Assembly: GCF_014641735.1 (NCBI RefSeq)
Contig: NZ_BMIH01000001.1
Span: 124,001-188,000 of the forward strand
Reading direction: 5' to 3'
Origin: Sphingomonas metalli
GTDB taxonomy: Bacteria; Pseudomonadota; Alphaproteobacteria; Sphingomonadales; Sphingomonadaceae
DNA: 64,000 nt
The notes beneath the pieces are model-generated. The model was not told the DNA's origin, did not search any database, and saw only the letters and a program-made list of their open reading frames with translations. The position numbers and the translations under genes are program-made. Numbering within the stretch: position 1 is the stretch's first letter; each line of letters starts with the position of its first letter. This document shows, one piece after another, positions 1 through 7,926 of the stretch.

Positions 1-31
1 AAATGCGCACGTGAAGACCTGCGACTTACCC

Positions 32-77
32 GCCCTTAGGGCGGCTGTGCAGCCTCGCGCGCGGCTTCCCTAAGGGC
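32..77. repeat. Paired CCCTWAGGG palindromes upstream of leuA
   Basis: Two near-identical 9-base palindromes, CCCTTAGGG (33-41) and CCCTAAGGG (68-76), lie 35 bases apart. As RNA the two arms would pair over 10 bp (32-41 with 68-77) around a small GGCT/AGCC hairpin (43-46 with 51-54). There is no following U-run, so it is a poor intrinsic terminator. It could be a pair of operator sites, a leuA leader structure, or the tail of an upstream transcript: one reading frame entering from the window edge ends at the TAG at 37-39. Confidence 0.5.
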
Positions 78-158
78 TGACGATCACCGAAAGCGCCATT
101 TCGGCCGCACCGGGTATCGCATGCCCGCCGTGCGGCCCCGACCCGGAAGGGACGTTTC

Positions 159-1820
159 ATGCTCCGCGACCCATCGACCAAATACCGCCCGTTTCCGACG
201 ATCCCGCTGCTTGACCGGCAATGGCCGTCGCGCACCATCACCCGCGCGCCGCGCTGGCTTTCCACCGACCTGCGCGACGGCAACCAGGCGCTGATCGATC
301 CGATGGATGCAGAGAAGAAGACCCGCTTCTTCGACTTTCTGGTGAAGACCGGATTGAAGGAGATCGAGGTCGGCTTCCCCAGTGCCGGCGCGACCGAATT
401 CGACTTCATCCAGGGGTTGGTGCGCGACGGCCGCATCCCGGACGACGTGACGGTACAGGTGCTGACCCAGTCGCGCCGCGACCTGATCGAGACGAGCTTC
501 GCCAGCCTGAAGGGCGCGCGCCGTGCGATCGTCCACCTCTACAATGCCGTATCGCCCGCCTGGCGGAAGATCGTGTTCGGGATGACCCGCGACGAGGTCA
601 AGGCGATCGCGATCGCCGGGGCCAAGGTGCTGCGCGACGAGGCCGGCAAGCAGCCCGAAACCGAATGGTTCTTCGAATATAGTCCGGAGACCTTCTCGAC
701 GGCGGAGCTCGACTTCTCGGTCGAGGTCTGCGCCGCGGTGATGGAGATCCTGCGCCCCACGCCCGATCGCCCGCTGATCCTCAACCTGCCGGCGACCGTC
801 GAATGCGCGACGCCCAATGTCTACGCCGACCAGATCGAATGGTTCGGCCGCAACATTCCCGATCGCGACAGCGTCGTCCTTTCGCTCCACACACATAACG
901 ATCGCGGCACCGGCGTGGCGGCGGCGGAGCTGGGACTGATGGCCGGCGCCGACCGGGTCGAGGGATGCCTGCTCGGCAATGGCGAGCGGACGGGCAATTG
1001 CGATCTCGTGACGGTCGCGCTCAACATGTACACACAGGGCGTCGATCCCGGGCTCGACCTGTCGGACATCGATGCGGTGGTGAACACGGTGCAATATTGC
1101 ACCAACATCCCCGTCCACCCGCGCACGCCCTATGCGGGCGATCTCGTCTTCACCGCCTTTTCCGGCTCGCACCAGGATGCGATCAAGAAGGGGTTCGCCG
1201 CCCAGTCCGCGCGCAACGACGGATTGTGGGAGGTTCCCTATCTGCCGATCGATCCCGCCGATCTGGGGCGGAGCTACGAGGCGGTGATCCGCGTCAACTC
1301 GCAATCCGGAAAGGGCGGCGTCGCCTGGGTCATCGAGCAGGACAAGGGGCTCAAGCTGCCCAAGCGTCTGCAGGCCGACTTCTCGCGGCACGTCCAGGCG
1401 CTCGCCGACGAGACCAGCCGCGAACTGAATGCCGCGGATATCTGGGGACGGTTCGAGGCGACCTATCTTCCCCGCGACGGCGATCGGTTCGCGCTGGTCG
1501 ACTATGAGGAAAGCGGCTCGGCCGGGGCGCGCGTCTTCGTCGGTCGCGTCTCGGTGGACGGAGAGGAGCGCTCGATCTCGGGCCGGGGTAACGGCCTGAT
1601 CTCCGGCGTGGTCGCCGCGCTGGCGGACAGCACCGGGCCCGACCTCGATGTCGTCGACTATAGCGAGCATGCGATCGGTCACGGCGCCGATGCCCAGGCG
1701 GCCGCCTATGTCGAATGCCGTACGGCGGATGGGCGCACCGTGTTCGGCGTCGGGCTCGACACCGACATCGCGACGGCGAGCGTCCGCGCCGTGCTTTCCG
1801 CGGCGAACCGCGTCGGCTGA
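159..1820 (+). CDS. leuA: 2-isopropylmalate synthase
   Basis: First committed step of leucine synthesis: condenses acetyl-CoA with 2-oxoisovalerate in the cytoplasm. The 553-residue product has the long (type 2) layout. An HMGL-like TIM barrel carries LRDGNQAL at residues 38-45, metal-binding LHTHNDRG at 243-250 and [12 protein letters not shown] at 269-280. A C-terminal LeuA allosteric domain from about residue 430 is where leucine feedback would act. The ATG follows GGAAGGGA at a suitable distance. It stands alone, with no other leu gene in the window, and the next gene is convergent 11 bases away. The upstream palindrome pair may take part in its control (inference). Confidence 0.95.
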   Translation: MLRDPSTKYRPFPTIPLLDRQWPSRTITRAPRWLSTDLRDGNQALIDPMDAEKKTRFFDFLVKTGLKEIEVGFPSAGATEFDFIQGLVRDGRIPDDVTVQVLTQSRRDLIETSFASLKGARRAIVHLYNAVSPAWRKIVFGMTRDEVKAIAIAGAKVLRDEAGKQPETEWFFEYSPETFSTAELDFSVEVCAAVMEILRPTPDRPLILNLPATVECATPNVYADQIEWFGRNIPDRDSVVLSLHTHNDRGTGVAAAELGLMAGADRVEGCLLGNGERTGNCDLVTVALNMYTQGVDPGLDLSDIDAVVNTVQYCTNIPVHPRTPYAGDLVFTAFSGSHQDAIKKGFAAQSARNDGLWEVPYLPIDPADLGRSYEAVIRVNSQSGKGGVAWVIEQDKGLKLPKRLQADFSRHVQALADETSRELNAADIWGRFEATYLPRDGDRFALVDYEESGSAGARVFVGRVSVDGEERSISGRGNGLISGVVAALADSTGPDLDVVDYSEHAIGHGADAQAAAYVECRTADGRTVFGVGLDTDIATASVRAVLSAANRVG

Positions 1821-1831
1821 GTGGTCGGAGA

Positions 1832-2557
1832 CTATCGGGCGAGCGAGACGAAATCCTCGTCGAAGGGCACAAGATGCGCGCCGCCGTCGACGAACAGCGT
1901 CTGCCCTGTGACGGGGGCCGCGGCGAGATAGGCGACCGCGTCGGCGATGTCGTTCGGCGTCGGCAGGCGGCCGAGCGGCATCAACGCCGACAATCGCGCC
2001 ATCTGCGCGGCGTCATAGTCCCCGGTCGGCAGCGTGAGCCCCGGTGCCACCGCGTTGACGCGGAGCGTCGGGAAGCTGGCGGCAGCGATAGTACTCCAGC
2101 CGGCGAGCCCCAGCTTGCCGAGCGTGTAGGAAAGCTGGTCGCGATGCGGGTGGGCGATGCGCTGGTCCAGGATGTTGATCACCGTCCTGCCCCCAGCCGC
2201 CGCCATCGCCTGCGTGAGCAGCACCGGCGCGGCGCAATTGACCGCGAAGGCCTCCGCGAGCGTCGCCGCGGTCGCTTCGCCCGCACGATCCGGGCCGAAG
2301 ACCGAGGCATTGTTGACGAGCAACGCCGGGGGGCGGCCGCAGCAAGCGACGACGCTGCCGAACAGTCGTTCCGCTGCGCCGGCCTCCGCGAAGTCGGCGA
2401 CGAAGGTCGCACAGCCTAGATCTGCCAGCGGCGGCTCCAGCGCCTTTTCCCGGCTGCAATGGATGGCGAGGTCATAGCCTTCCTGCGCCAGCCGCGCGGC
2501 AATCGCTGCACCCAGTCGACGGGCGCCGCCGGTGACGAGAGCCAGCGGACGCACCAT
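1832..2557 (-). CDS. Pteridine reductase-like SDR (FolM type)
   Basis: Short-chain dehydrogenase of 241 residues. The nucleotide-binding motif is TGGARRLG (residues 9-16), the TGxxxRxG form typical of PTR1/FolM pteridine reductases rather than the usual TGxxxGxG. Where classical SDRs have Ser-Tyr-Lys, this has Asp131, Tyr144 and Lys148. The 13-residue D-to-Y spacing matches the Asp-Tyr-Lys triad of pteridine reductases. It starts two bases after the folE stop (TGATCATG), so the two are almost certainly co-transcribed. The likely role is reduction of a dihydropterin (dihydromonapterin or dihydrofolate) made downstream of FolE. The exact substrate cannot be read from sequence. Confidence 0.8.
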   Translation of the reverse strand: MVRPLALVTGGARRLGAAIAARLAQEGYDLAIHCSREKALEPPLADLGCATFVADFAEAGAAERLFGSVVACCGRPPALLVNNASVFGPDRAGEATAATLAEAFAVNCAAPVLLTQAMAAAGGRTVINILDQRIAHPHRDQLSYTLGKLGLAGWSTIAAASFPTLRVNAVAPGLTLPTGDYDAAQMARLSALMPLGRLPTPNDIADAVAYLAAAPVTGQTLFVDGGAHLVPFDEDFVSLAR

Positions 2558-2559
2558 GA

Positions 2560-3213
2560 TCAGTCCCGGCTCCGCAGGCCCATCAGGTTGAGCACCTCCT
2601 TGCGGCTGCGCTCATCCTCGCGGAACACGCCCATCATCCGGCTGGTGGTCATCGAGACGCCGGGCGTGCGCACGCCGCGCGCCGTCATGCAGGCATGGGT
2701 CGCCTCGATCACCACGGCGACACCCTGCGGTCGCAGATGCTCCCAGATGCAATCGGCGACTTCCGCGGTCAGCCGCTCCTGGACCTGCAGGCGCCGGGCG
2801 AAGCCGTGCAGCACCCGCGCCAGCTTCGAGATGCCGACGACGTGGTTGCGCGGCAGATAGGCGATGTGGGCCCGGCCGATGATCGGGGCCATGTGATGTT
2901 CGCAGTGCGACTGGAACGGGATGTCGCGCAGCAGGACGATCTCGTCATAGCCGCCCACCTCCTCGAACACGCGGGACAAGTGGATTGCCGGATCGTCTGC
3001 ATAGCCCGCGCAATATTCGCGCCACGCCCGCGCCACCCGGCGCGGCGTGTCGACCAGCCCCTCGCGGGAGGGATCGTCACCGGCCCAGCGGATCAGCGTG
3101 CGGACGGCCTCCGCGACGTGATCCGGGATCGCGATCTTGCCGTCGCTGCCGATCAGGTCGCCATCGACCAGGGCATTCCCGCCGCCCTCACCCGCCGCAT
3201 TCGACACGCGCAT
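2560..3213 (-). CDS. folE: GTP cyclohydrolase I
   Basis: Converts GTP to 7,8-dihydroneopterin triphosphate, the entry to folate and pterin synthesis. The 217-residue product contains [20 protein letters not shown] (102-121), GISKLAR (127-133) and RLQVQERLT (141-149). The zinc ligands would be Cys104, His107 and Cys175, spaced as in the E. coli enzyme. The first 30 residues are variable and are not part of the catalytic core. It is first in a two-gene unit with the FolM-like reductase, and the pairing supports a pterin pathway for both. Confidence 0.96.
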   Translation of the reverse strand: MRVSNAAGEGGGNALVDGDLIGSDGKIAIPDHVAEAVRTLIRWAGDDPSREGLVDTPRRVARAWREYCAGYADDPAIHLSRVFEEVGGYDEIVLLRDIPFQSHCEHHMAPIIGRAHIAYLPRNHVVGISKLARVLHGFARRLQVQERLTAEVADCIWEHLRPQGVAVVIEATHACMTARGVRTPGVSMTTSRMMGVFREDERSRKEVLNLMGLRSRD

Positions 3214-3280
3214 ACCTCCGCCATGGAAACCAAAACCCTCCCTGCCGCGCTACAGAGGCTGCAAGCAAGGAGACGATGCG

Positions 3281-3484
3281 ATGGCCGATCTGAAGAAGGG
3301 CGACAAGGTGAGCTGGAACTCGCACGGCGGGACGGCTCATGGCGAGGTCGAGAAGAAGGTCACGAGCGACACCAAGATCAAGGGCCATACCGTCCGCGCC
3401 TCCAAGGACGACCCCCAATACATTGTAGAGAGTGACAACGGCGGAAAGGCGGCGCACAAGGCGTCCGCGCTCGACAAGGCGTGA
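3281..3484 (+). CDS. DUF2945 small Tudor-like protein
   Basis: A 67-residue cytoplasmic protein beginning MADLKKGDKVSW. The opening KKGDKVSWNSHGG and later GHTVRASKDDPQYIVESD fit the DUF2945 (hypervirulence-associated, Tudor-like beta-barrel) family, whose function is unknown. I chose the ATG at 3281 because AAGGAGA (3267-3273) sits just upstream and the domain starts immediately. An upstream in-frame start would add a low-quality 48-residue leader overlapping the start of folE on the other strand. It is followed by the SWIB gene 46 bases on, probably in the same transcript. Confidence 0.8.
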   Translation: MADLKKGDKVSWNSHGGTAHGEVEKKVTSDTKIKGHTVRASKDDPQYIVESDNGGKAAHKASALDKA

Positions 3485-3530
3485 TTCCGCTTCGTGCGGA
3501 TGGACAGGTTTTGCAAAGGGAACAAACGAG

Positions 3531-3836
3531 ATGGCCACAGCCAAGCAGGAAGCGGGCGCCAAGAAGGCGGCTACCAAGCAGACCAAGGAAGGCTCGGGCA
3601 TCCATGCGCCCGTCAAGCCGTCGGGCGATCTGGGCGCGATCGTCGGCAACGACGCGCTGCCGCGCAGCGAGGTGATCAGCAAGGTCTGGGACTATATCAA
3701 GAAGAACAACCTGCAGAATCCCGAGAACAAGCGCGAGATTCTCGCCGACGACAAGCTGAAGAAGGTCTTCGGCAAGGACAAGGCGACCATGTTCGAGATG
3801 AACAAGTACATCTCGGCGCATCTCAGCAAGGCTTGA
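3531..3836 (+). CDS. Stand-alone SWIB/MDM2-domain protein
   Basis: A 101-residue protein. After a lysine/alanine-rich tail of about 30 residues comes a SWIB domain: LPRSEVISKVWDYIKKNNLQ, NKREILADDKLKKVFG and an aromatic/methionine-rich end (MFEMNKYISAHL). SWIB folds are best known from eukaryotic SWI/SNF complexes and from chlamydial topoisomerase tails. Single-domain versions occur in alphaproteobacteria with no established role; DNA or protein binding in the cytoplasm is a guess. The start is the ATG after AAAGGG at 3515-3520. A strong hairpin follows the stop. Confidence 0.88.
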   Translation: MATAKQEAGAKKAATKQTKEGSGIHAPVKPSGDLGAIVGNDALPRSEVISKVWDYIKKNNLQNPENKREILADDKLKKVFGKDKATMFEMNKYISAHLSKA

Positions 3837-3846
3837 ACCGACCGGT

Positions 3847-3870
3847 CGGGGGCACCAGCCGGTGCCCCCG
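3847..3870 (+). terminator. Hairpin after the SWIB gene
   Basis: A perfect 10-bp stem, CGGGGGCACC (3847-3856) with GGTGCCCCCG (3861-3870), and a 4-base AGCC loop start 10 bases after the SWIB stop. No U-run follows, so it may be an mRNA 3' end stabiliser or a weak terminator. The 135 bases from here to the next gene hold nothing else I recognise. Confidence 0.55.
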
Positions 3871-4005
3871 AAGAGTTCGAGCCGCCGGTTGGCGACGCCT
3901 TCAGCCCTGCGGCACCGGCAGGCTTCCGATCCCCCGCCCTGCCAGCGGTCTATAGAAGCGGTCGTCGATGGCGGCCGTCGTCGCCACGGCGCCGTCCGGC
4001 GTGGA

Positions 4006-4338
4006 TCAGAAACGCTCCAGACGCTTCAGACGGCGCGACCGCTCCAGATTCAGCCTGTCCAGCTTTTCCTGGAAAAAAGCCGCACTCTGCGGCGTCAACC
4101 GTCCTCCTTCTGCCGCCTGCTGCTTCAGCGCGGCCTTGCGCAGCTGCTGGAGGTCTTGCCGATAATCCTGATCGATGAAGATGATCGAGGAGAATGGGCG
4201 GGCGGTGATATAGCCGTCCAGGTTCGGCCGGACCACGGGCGCCGAACCGACCGCCAAAGCGGCAGAACTGGGTTGCGCCGCCAGCGGCGCTTCCACCAGC
4301 AACACGGCTCCCGCAACAATCATCAACGCTGCACGCAT
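4006..4338 (-). CDS. Small exported protein, unknown function
   Basis: 110 residues with a probable Sec signal peptide (MRAALMIVAGAVLLVEAPLA followed by AQ). The mature part has a hydrophobic stretch around YITARPFSSIIFIDQ and ends in a charged, probably helical region (QQLRKAALKQQ, FFQEKLDRLNLERSRRLKRL). I recognise no family. The ATG is preceded on its strand by GGAAAGGAAAC, a good ribosome binding site, and a possible promoter lies about 80 bases upstream. It follows tRNA-Arg in the same direction. Codon use looks normal for the region, so I take it as real. Confidence 0.6.
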   Translation of the reverse strand: MRAALMIVAGAVLLVEAPLAAQPSSAALAVGSAPVVRPNLDGYITARPFSSIIFIDQDYRQDLQQLRKAALKQQAAEGGRLTPQSAAFFQEKLDRLNLERSRRLKRLERF

Positions 4339-4415
4339 GATGTTTCCTTTCCTTCACCCAGCCCGAAAATGACGGTCCAGTTCGAACGGCGACACCGAAG
4401 ATTGTGTCCCGCCCG

Positions 4416-4444
4416 ATCCTCTACAGCATTCAAATGGCAGTCAA
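4416..4444 (-). promoter_or_regulatory. Possible sigma-70 promoter for the exported protein gene
   Basis: Reading leftward, TTGACT (4444-4439), a 17-base spacer and GAGGAT (4421-4416). The -35 is good but the -10 is poor. It would give a leader of about 70 bases for the gene starting at 4338. The 182 bases between that gene and the tRNA hold nothing else obvious. Confidence 0.3.
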
Positions 4445-4520
4445 TTCCGATTCGCCGCCGCGGTGGATCGATCGCATGCCGCGCCTATCCGCCACGGGAA
4501 TGCCAGGCGCGCGACGTTGG

Positions 4521-4597
4521 TGGTGCCCCCGAGAGGACTCGAACCTCCGACCTGCGGTTTAGGAAACCGTCGCTCTATCCGGCTGAGCTACGGGGGC
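4521..4597 (-). tRNA. tRNA-Arg (anticodon CCT)
   Basis: A 77-base cloverleaf with encoded CCA. The acceptor arm is GCCCCCG/CGGGGGC, the D stem GCTC/GAGC, the anticodon loop TTCCTAA (anticodon CCT, complement of 4561-4563), and the T arm GGAGG-TTCGAGT-CCTCT. The anticodon stem ACGGT/ACCGC has an A-C mismatch at its outer pair (27-43), which is unusual but at a tolerant position. It decodes AGG, a rare codon in such GC-rich genomes. Confidence 0.97.
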
Positions 4598-4696
4598 ACT
4601 GGCGCGGGCGGAGGGATAGGCGAAAGCCGCCCGGTGGGTCAACGACCGCGTTGTCAGCGCCTCGCCGCAGACGGGGCGAAGGTCGGGTGACCGCCC

Positions 4697-5602
4697 TCAG
4701 TCGAGCGACAGGCCGCGCGTCGCGTCGCTGGCGTGGAGCGCACCCGCAGCCGACCGCTCGCCGCGAACCACCACCACGCTGCCGGCGACGATGAGAACTC
4801 CTCCGAGCAGCAGCGGCAAGCCCGCCGGATCGCCGAACAGGCCGATGCCCAGGCTGGCCCCGATCAGCGGCTCGATATTGATGAAGACCCCGGCGCTCGC
4901 GCTGTCGACGCGGGCCGCGCCATATTGCCAGGCGGCGGTGGCGATGAAGGTCGAGAGCACCCCCTGCCCGACCATCCCGCCCCAGGCGACGGCGGATAGA
5001 CGCACCGGCGGCAAGCCGTGGAGCAGCAACGCCACTGGCAGCACCACCGCGGTGGCGACCACCAGCGTCACGGCCGGCACGGCCAGCGCCGATTGCGTTA
5101 CCGGCGCCCGACGCAGCACCAGAAGCCAGCCCAGGAAGATCAGAAGCGATGCCAGCGACAGGGCGATGCCCAACGGAGTGCCCGCGCCGCCGGGCTTGCC
5201 CGCGATCAGTGCGGCCCCCGCGGTCGCCGCGGCGACGCCCAGCCACGATGCGCGACTGACCGGCTCGCCCGTCAGTCTGGCGCCGATCGCCACCAGGGCG
5301 GGCATGGCTCCGACCAGAAGCGCCGCCAGCGTGACCGTCACGCCGGCCAAGCCTTCGAACTGCACCATGAAGCCTAGCCCGTACAGGGCACCGGCAAGCA
5401 GCACCGGCGGCGACCGGAAGAGCGCCCGCCCCTCGCGACTCAGGGCGAAGGGCAGCGCGATCAGGCTGGCGACGGCGAACCGCCACAACACCATATGCGC
5501 CGGCGCGATCTCGCGAAGGGCGAGCTTGCCCAGCGGAAAGCCGAGGCCCCAGAAGACGCCCGCCAGCACGAGCGCGGCGAAGGCAAGGCGGCGACTGCCC
5601 AT
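4697..5602 (-). CDS. EamA-family (DMT) transporter
   Basis: An inner-membrane protein of 301 residues with about ten hydrophobic helices in two EamA repeats (LAFAALVLAGVFWGLGFPLG at the start and a second repeat from about residue 145). These drug/metabolite-type exporters move amino acids, sugars or other small metabolites; the substrate is not predictable here. The start is the ATG giving MGSRRLAFAALV, 8 bases after the DUF1178 stop. An upstream in-frame start would read across that gene and lacks any family-like sequence. It is last in the comF-side leftward group (glutaredoxin, nitrilase, DUF1178, EamA). Confidence 0.85.
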   Translation of the reverse strand: MGSRRLAFAALVLAGVFWGLGFPLGKLALREIAPAHMVLWRFAVASLIALPFALSREGRALFRSPPVLLAGALYGLGFMVQFEGLAGVTVTLAALLVGAMPALVAIGARLTGEPVSRASWLGVAAATAGAALIAGKPGGAGTPLGIALSLASLLIFLGWLLVLRRAPVTQSALAVPAVTLVVATAVVLPVALLLHGLPPVRLSAVAWGGMVGQGVLSTFIATAAWQYGAARVDSASAGVFINIEPLIGASLGIGLFGDPAGLPLLLGGVLIVAGSVVVVRGERSAAGALHASDATRGLSLD

Positions 5603-5610
5603 GGCGCCGG

Positions 5611-6039
5611 TCAGTTGAGCTGCTCGGGAGGCGTGACGGGGAGCGGCAGCGGCAGGATCGGCACGCCCTCTTCGACGAGTGCCTTGGCCTCGGCGGGGCT
5701 GGCCTGGCCATGGATCGTCGCCTGGGCCTCCTGCCCCAGATGCATCGCACGTGCCCGCGTCGCGAACGCGGAGCCGACCCACTCCGAGTGCTCCAACAGG
5801 GCCGCCTGCTTCGCCGCGAGCTCGCGGATCGCGGCCCTTCTGTCGGCGGCCGGACGATCGTCTGCGCGATTGCCCTTCGCTGCCACGGCGGGCGCCATGA
5901 CCGCCTTCGCCACCTCGCTACTGCCGCACAGGGGGCAGATCAGCCGGCCAGCCTCGCGCTGCTCGTCGAAGGCGGTGGACGAGGCGAACCACGCCTCGAA
6001 GACATGGCCTGCGGTACAGCGAAGGTCGAAGACGATCAT
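5611..6039 (-). CDS. DUF1178 family protein
   Basis: 142 residues starting MIVFDLRCTAGHVFEAWFAS, with a probable zinc-ribbon pair CxxC at CPLCGS (near residue 36) and an earlier Cys8/His11. This is the DUF1178 signature, found across alphaproteobacteria with no known role. The rest of the protein is Ala-rich and helical. The ATG overlaps the TGA of the upstream nitrilase-type gene by 4 bases, so translation is probably coupled. This gene order next to a nitrilase and a monothiol-size glutaredoxin recurs in the group, which suggests a shared thiol or metabolite-repair context (inference). Confidence 0.85.
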   Translation of the reverse strand: MIVFDLRCTAGHVFEAWFASSTAFDEQREAGRLICPLCGSSEVAKAVMAPAVAAKGNRADDRPAADRRAAIRELAAKQAALLEHSEWVGSAFATRARAMHLGQEAQATIHGQASPAEAKALVEEGVPILPLPLPVTPPEQLN

Positions 6040-6857
6040 GACCGACTGATGGGTGCGATGGTGCGCCGGTGGCTCAGGGCGGGGATCCGCGCCCGCACCT
6101 CTGCCACCCGCGCCGGATCGAGGGCGATGACGGCGAGCTCGGCCTCTTCCCCCATGTCGAGAAGAACGTCGCCCCATGGATCGACGGCGAGCGAGTGCCC
6201 GTAGGTCGCACGGCCGTCCTGATGCACGCCTGTCTGCGCCGCCGCCAGTACGAAGCTTCCCGCTTCGATCGCCCGTGCGCGCAGCAGGACATGCCAATGG
6301 GCGGCGCCCGTCGGACGGGTGAAGGCGGCCGGCACGGCGAGAAGGGACGCTCCCGCATCGGTCAACGCCCGGAACAGGTCCGGGAAACGAAGGTCGTAGC
6401 AGATTGCGAGGCCCAGCTTGCCCAGCGGAGTATCGACGACGACCGCTTCCTCGCCTGGCGCATAGCTGGCCGATTCCCGCCAGCTTTCGCCCGAGGGCAG
6501 ATCGACATCGAACAGGTGCATCTTGTCGTAGCGGGCCCGAATGGCGCCATCGGCGTCGATGACGAACGCGCGGTTGGCCAGCCTGCCATCCTCGCGCCGA
6601 ACGGCCAGCGAACCAAGATGGATCCAGATGCCGTGCCGGACGGCCGCCTCTCGCGCCGAGGCCAGAACCCCGTCGTCCTCCTCCCGGGTGATGGCGCGGG
6701 CGGCTCTGGCCCGATCGCGATCGATCAGGTTCGTCATCTCGGGCGTGAACAGCATCGCTGCGCCCTCGCCCGCTGCCCGCTCCGCCGCATCGATGACGAG
6801 CCGGGCATTGGCGGCGGGATCGATCCCCGCCGTCATCTGCAACACTGCCGCGTTCAC
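6036..6857 (-). CDS. Nitrilase-superfamily amidase (Nit1/Nit2 type)
   Basis: Carbon-nitrogen hydrolase of 273 residues with the Glu-Lys-Cys triad in expected contexts: Glu in LFTPEMTN near residue 40, Lys in RYDKMHLFDV near 112, Cys in GLAICYDLRFPD near 149. Closest in look to the Nit-type omega-amidase / deaminated-glutathione amidase group, which removes damaged metabolites; the substrate is not certain. It begins with GTG, whose GTGA overlaps the glutaredoxin stop. A nearby glutaredoxin fits a glutathione-repair role but does not prove it. Confidence 0.88.
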   Translation of the reverse strand: MNAAVLQMTAGIDPAANARLVIDAAERAAGEGAAMLFTPEMTNLIDRDRARAARAITREEDDGVLASAREAAVRHGIWIHLGSLAVRREDGRLANRAFVIDADGAIRARYDKMHLFDVDLPSGESWRESASYAPGEEAVVVDTPLGKLGLAICYDLRFPDLFRALTDAGASLLAVPAAFTRPTGAAHWHVLLRARAIEAGSFVLAAAQTGVHQDGRATYGHSLAVDPWGDVLLDMGEEAELAVIALDPARVAEVRARIPALSHRRTIAPISRS

Positions 6858-7111
6858 GCCGCCAACAAAGGATCGAGCCCGCCGGCCCGCTCCAGCGCCG
6901 CCAGATCGTCCGATCCGCCGATGTGGCGGCCGTCGATGAAGATCTGCGGCACGGTAGTGCGACCGCCGGCGCGCTGGATCATCTCGGCGCGGCGCGGGCC
7001 GCCCATCGTGATGTCAAACTGGTCGGGCTCGACCCCCTTGTCGGAGAGCAGCCGCAAGGCGCGCGTGCAATAGGGGCAGAACGCCTTCGTGTAGATTTCG
7101 ACCTGTGCCAT
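6854..7111 (-). CDS. grxC: Glutaredoxin 3
   Basis: An 85-residue dithiol glutaredoxin: MAQVEIYTKAFCPYCTRA with the CPYC active site at residues 12-15, the cis-proline segment TTVPQIFIDG and the glutathione-binding HIGGSDDLAAL. It reduces disulfides with glutathione in the cytoplasm. The ATG at 7111 was chosen because the fold starts there; a 42-residue upstream extension would overlap comF territory and has no glutaredoxin features. It heads a translationally coupled group with the nitrilase gene. Confidence 0.95.
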   Translation of the reverse strand: MAQVEIYTKAFCPYCTRALRLLSDKGVEPDQFDITMGGPRRAEMIQRAGGRTTVPQIFIDGRHIGGSDDLAALERAGGLDPLLAA

Positions 7112-7142
7112 ATGGCGGAGGTGTGGCGTGCATGGCCGCTTG

Positions 7143-7883
7143 TCAATCGTTCGCATCCGCGCCCGCCAGCACGCGCGCCCAGCACAGGATCGTGACGGAC
7201 CCCGCACCGGCGGCGAGCAGCGCCCGCGTACAGGCAAGGGCCGTCGCTCCGGTGGTATAGACGTCGTCGACCAGGATCACGGACCGCCCCTTGATCGCGG
7301 CACGGCGCGACGGACGGACCCGGAACGCGCCGGCCACCATCCGCGCCCGCGCGCGGCGACCCAGCCCTCGCAACAGGCGGGTGGCCCGAAGACGCTCCAG
7401 GACGAGCGGATCATGCGCCACCCCGCAGCGCCTGGACAGCGCGGCCGCGATCAGCGCGGCCTGATTGAACCCGCGTCGCCACAGCCTTGCGCGATGGAGC
7501 GGCACCGGGATCAACAGGTCCGCGCCTTCGGGCACCAGCCTGACCATCGCGCGTGCCATCGTGCCGGCGATGGCGATACGGCCGCCATGTTTCAGCCGCA
7601 CCGCAAGCGATCCCGCCACATCGCCATAGGCGACCGCGGCACGGACGCCGGCATGGCGGGGCGGCGCGGCGGCGCATGACGCGCACACTGCCCCCTCGCC
7701 ACGGTCGAAGGCGAACGGCACATGACATGCGGCACACCAGGGTGGCGCGATGAAGCGCAGCTTGCCCCAACAGGTCGCGCAGAAGCGATGGTCCTCGCCG
7801 ACCGGCGTCCCGCAGCCGGCGCAGCGCGGCGGCAGGACGTAATCCACCGCCCAGCGCAGCGGCGAGGTGAGGCGATGCAACAT
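7143..7883 (-). CDS. comF: ComF-family phosphoribosyltransferase-like protein
   Basis: 246 residues. The N-terminal half has paired zinc cysteines (CAGCGTP, FCATCW, WCAACH, VCASC) and the C-terminal half is a type I PRTase fold with VILVDDVYTTGATA near residue 210. ComF-like proteins are linked to DNA uptake in naturally competent bacteria and to DNA metabolism elsewhere; the catalytic role is unproven. I chose the ATG giving MLHRLTSPLRWAVDYVLPP, where family similarity begins. Two further in-frame ATGs upstream would overlap the divergent methyltransferase gene. Confidence 0.88.
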   Translation of the reverse strand: MLHRLTSPLRWAVDYVLPPRCAGCGTPVGEDHRFCATCWGKLRFIAPPWCAACHVPFAFDRGEGAVCASCAAAPPRHAGVRAAVAYGDVAGSLAVRLKHGGRIAIAGTMARAMVRLVPEGADLLIPVPLHRARLWRRGFNQAALIAAALSRRCGVAHDPLVLERLRATRLLRGLGRRARARMVAGAFRVRPSRRAAIKGRSVILVDDVYTTGATALACTRALLAAGAGSVTILCWARVLAGADAND

Positions 7884-7926
7884 GGATCGCTTGTCGCCGC
7901 GGTCACCGCGCGGCACAAGCCGCACC

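Noticed and set aside
11..73. Leader peptide with Leu codons before leuA (GTG at 11, stop at 71-73)
   Set aside because: Only three scattered Leu codons in 20, no ribosome binding site in view, and the frame is also open from the window edge, so it may be the tail of another gene. Not enough for an attenuator claim.
84..1682. A 532-codon open frame antisense to leuA
   Set aside because: leuA has intact family motifs along its full length. The antisense frame is rich in Arg/Gly/Asp/His with no recognisable domain, the usual mirror of a GC-rich gene with third-position bias.
2560..3281. Riboswitch or regulatory leader upstream of folE
   Set aside because: The 67-base gap between folE and the DUF2945 gene is too short and shows no conserved structure that I recognise.
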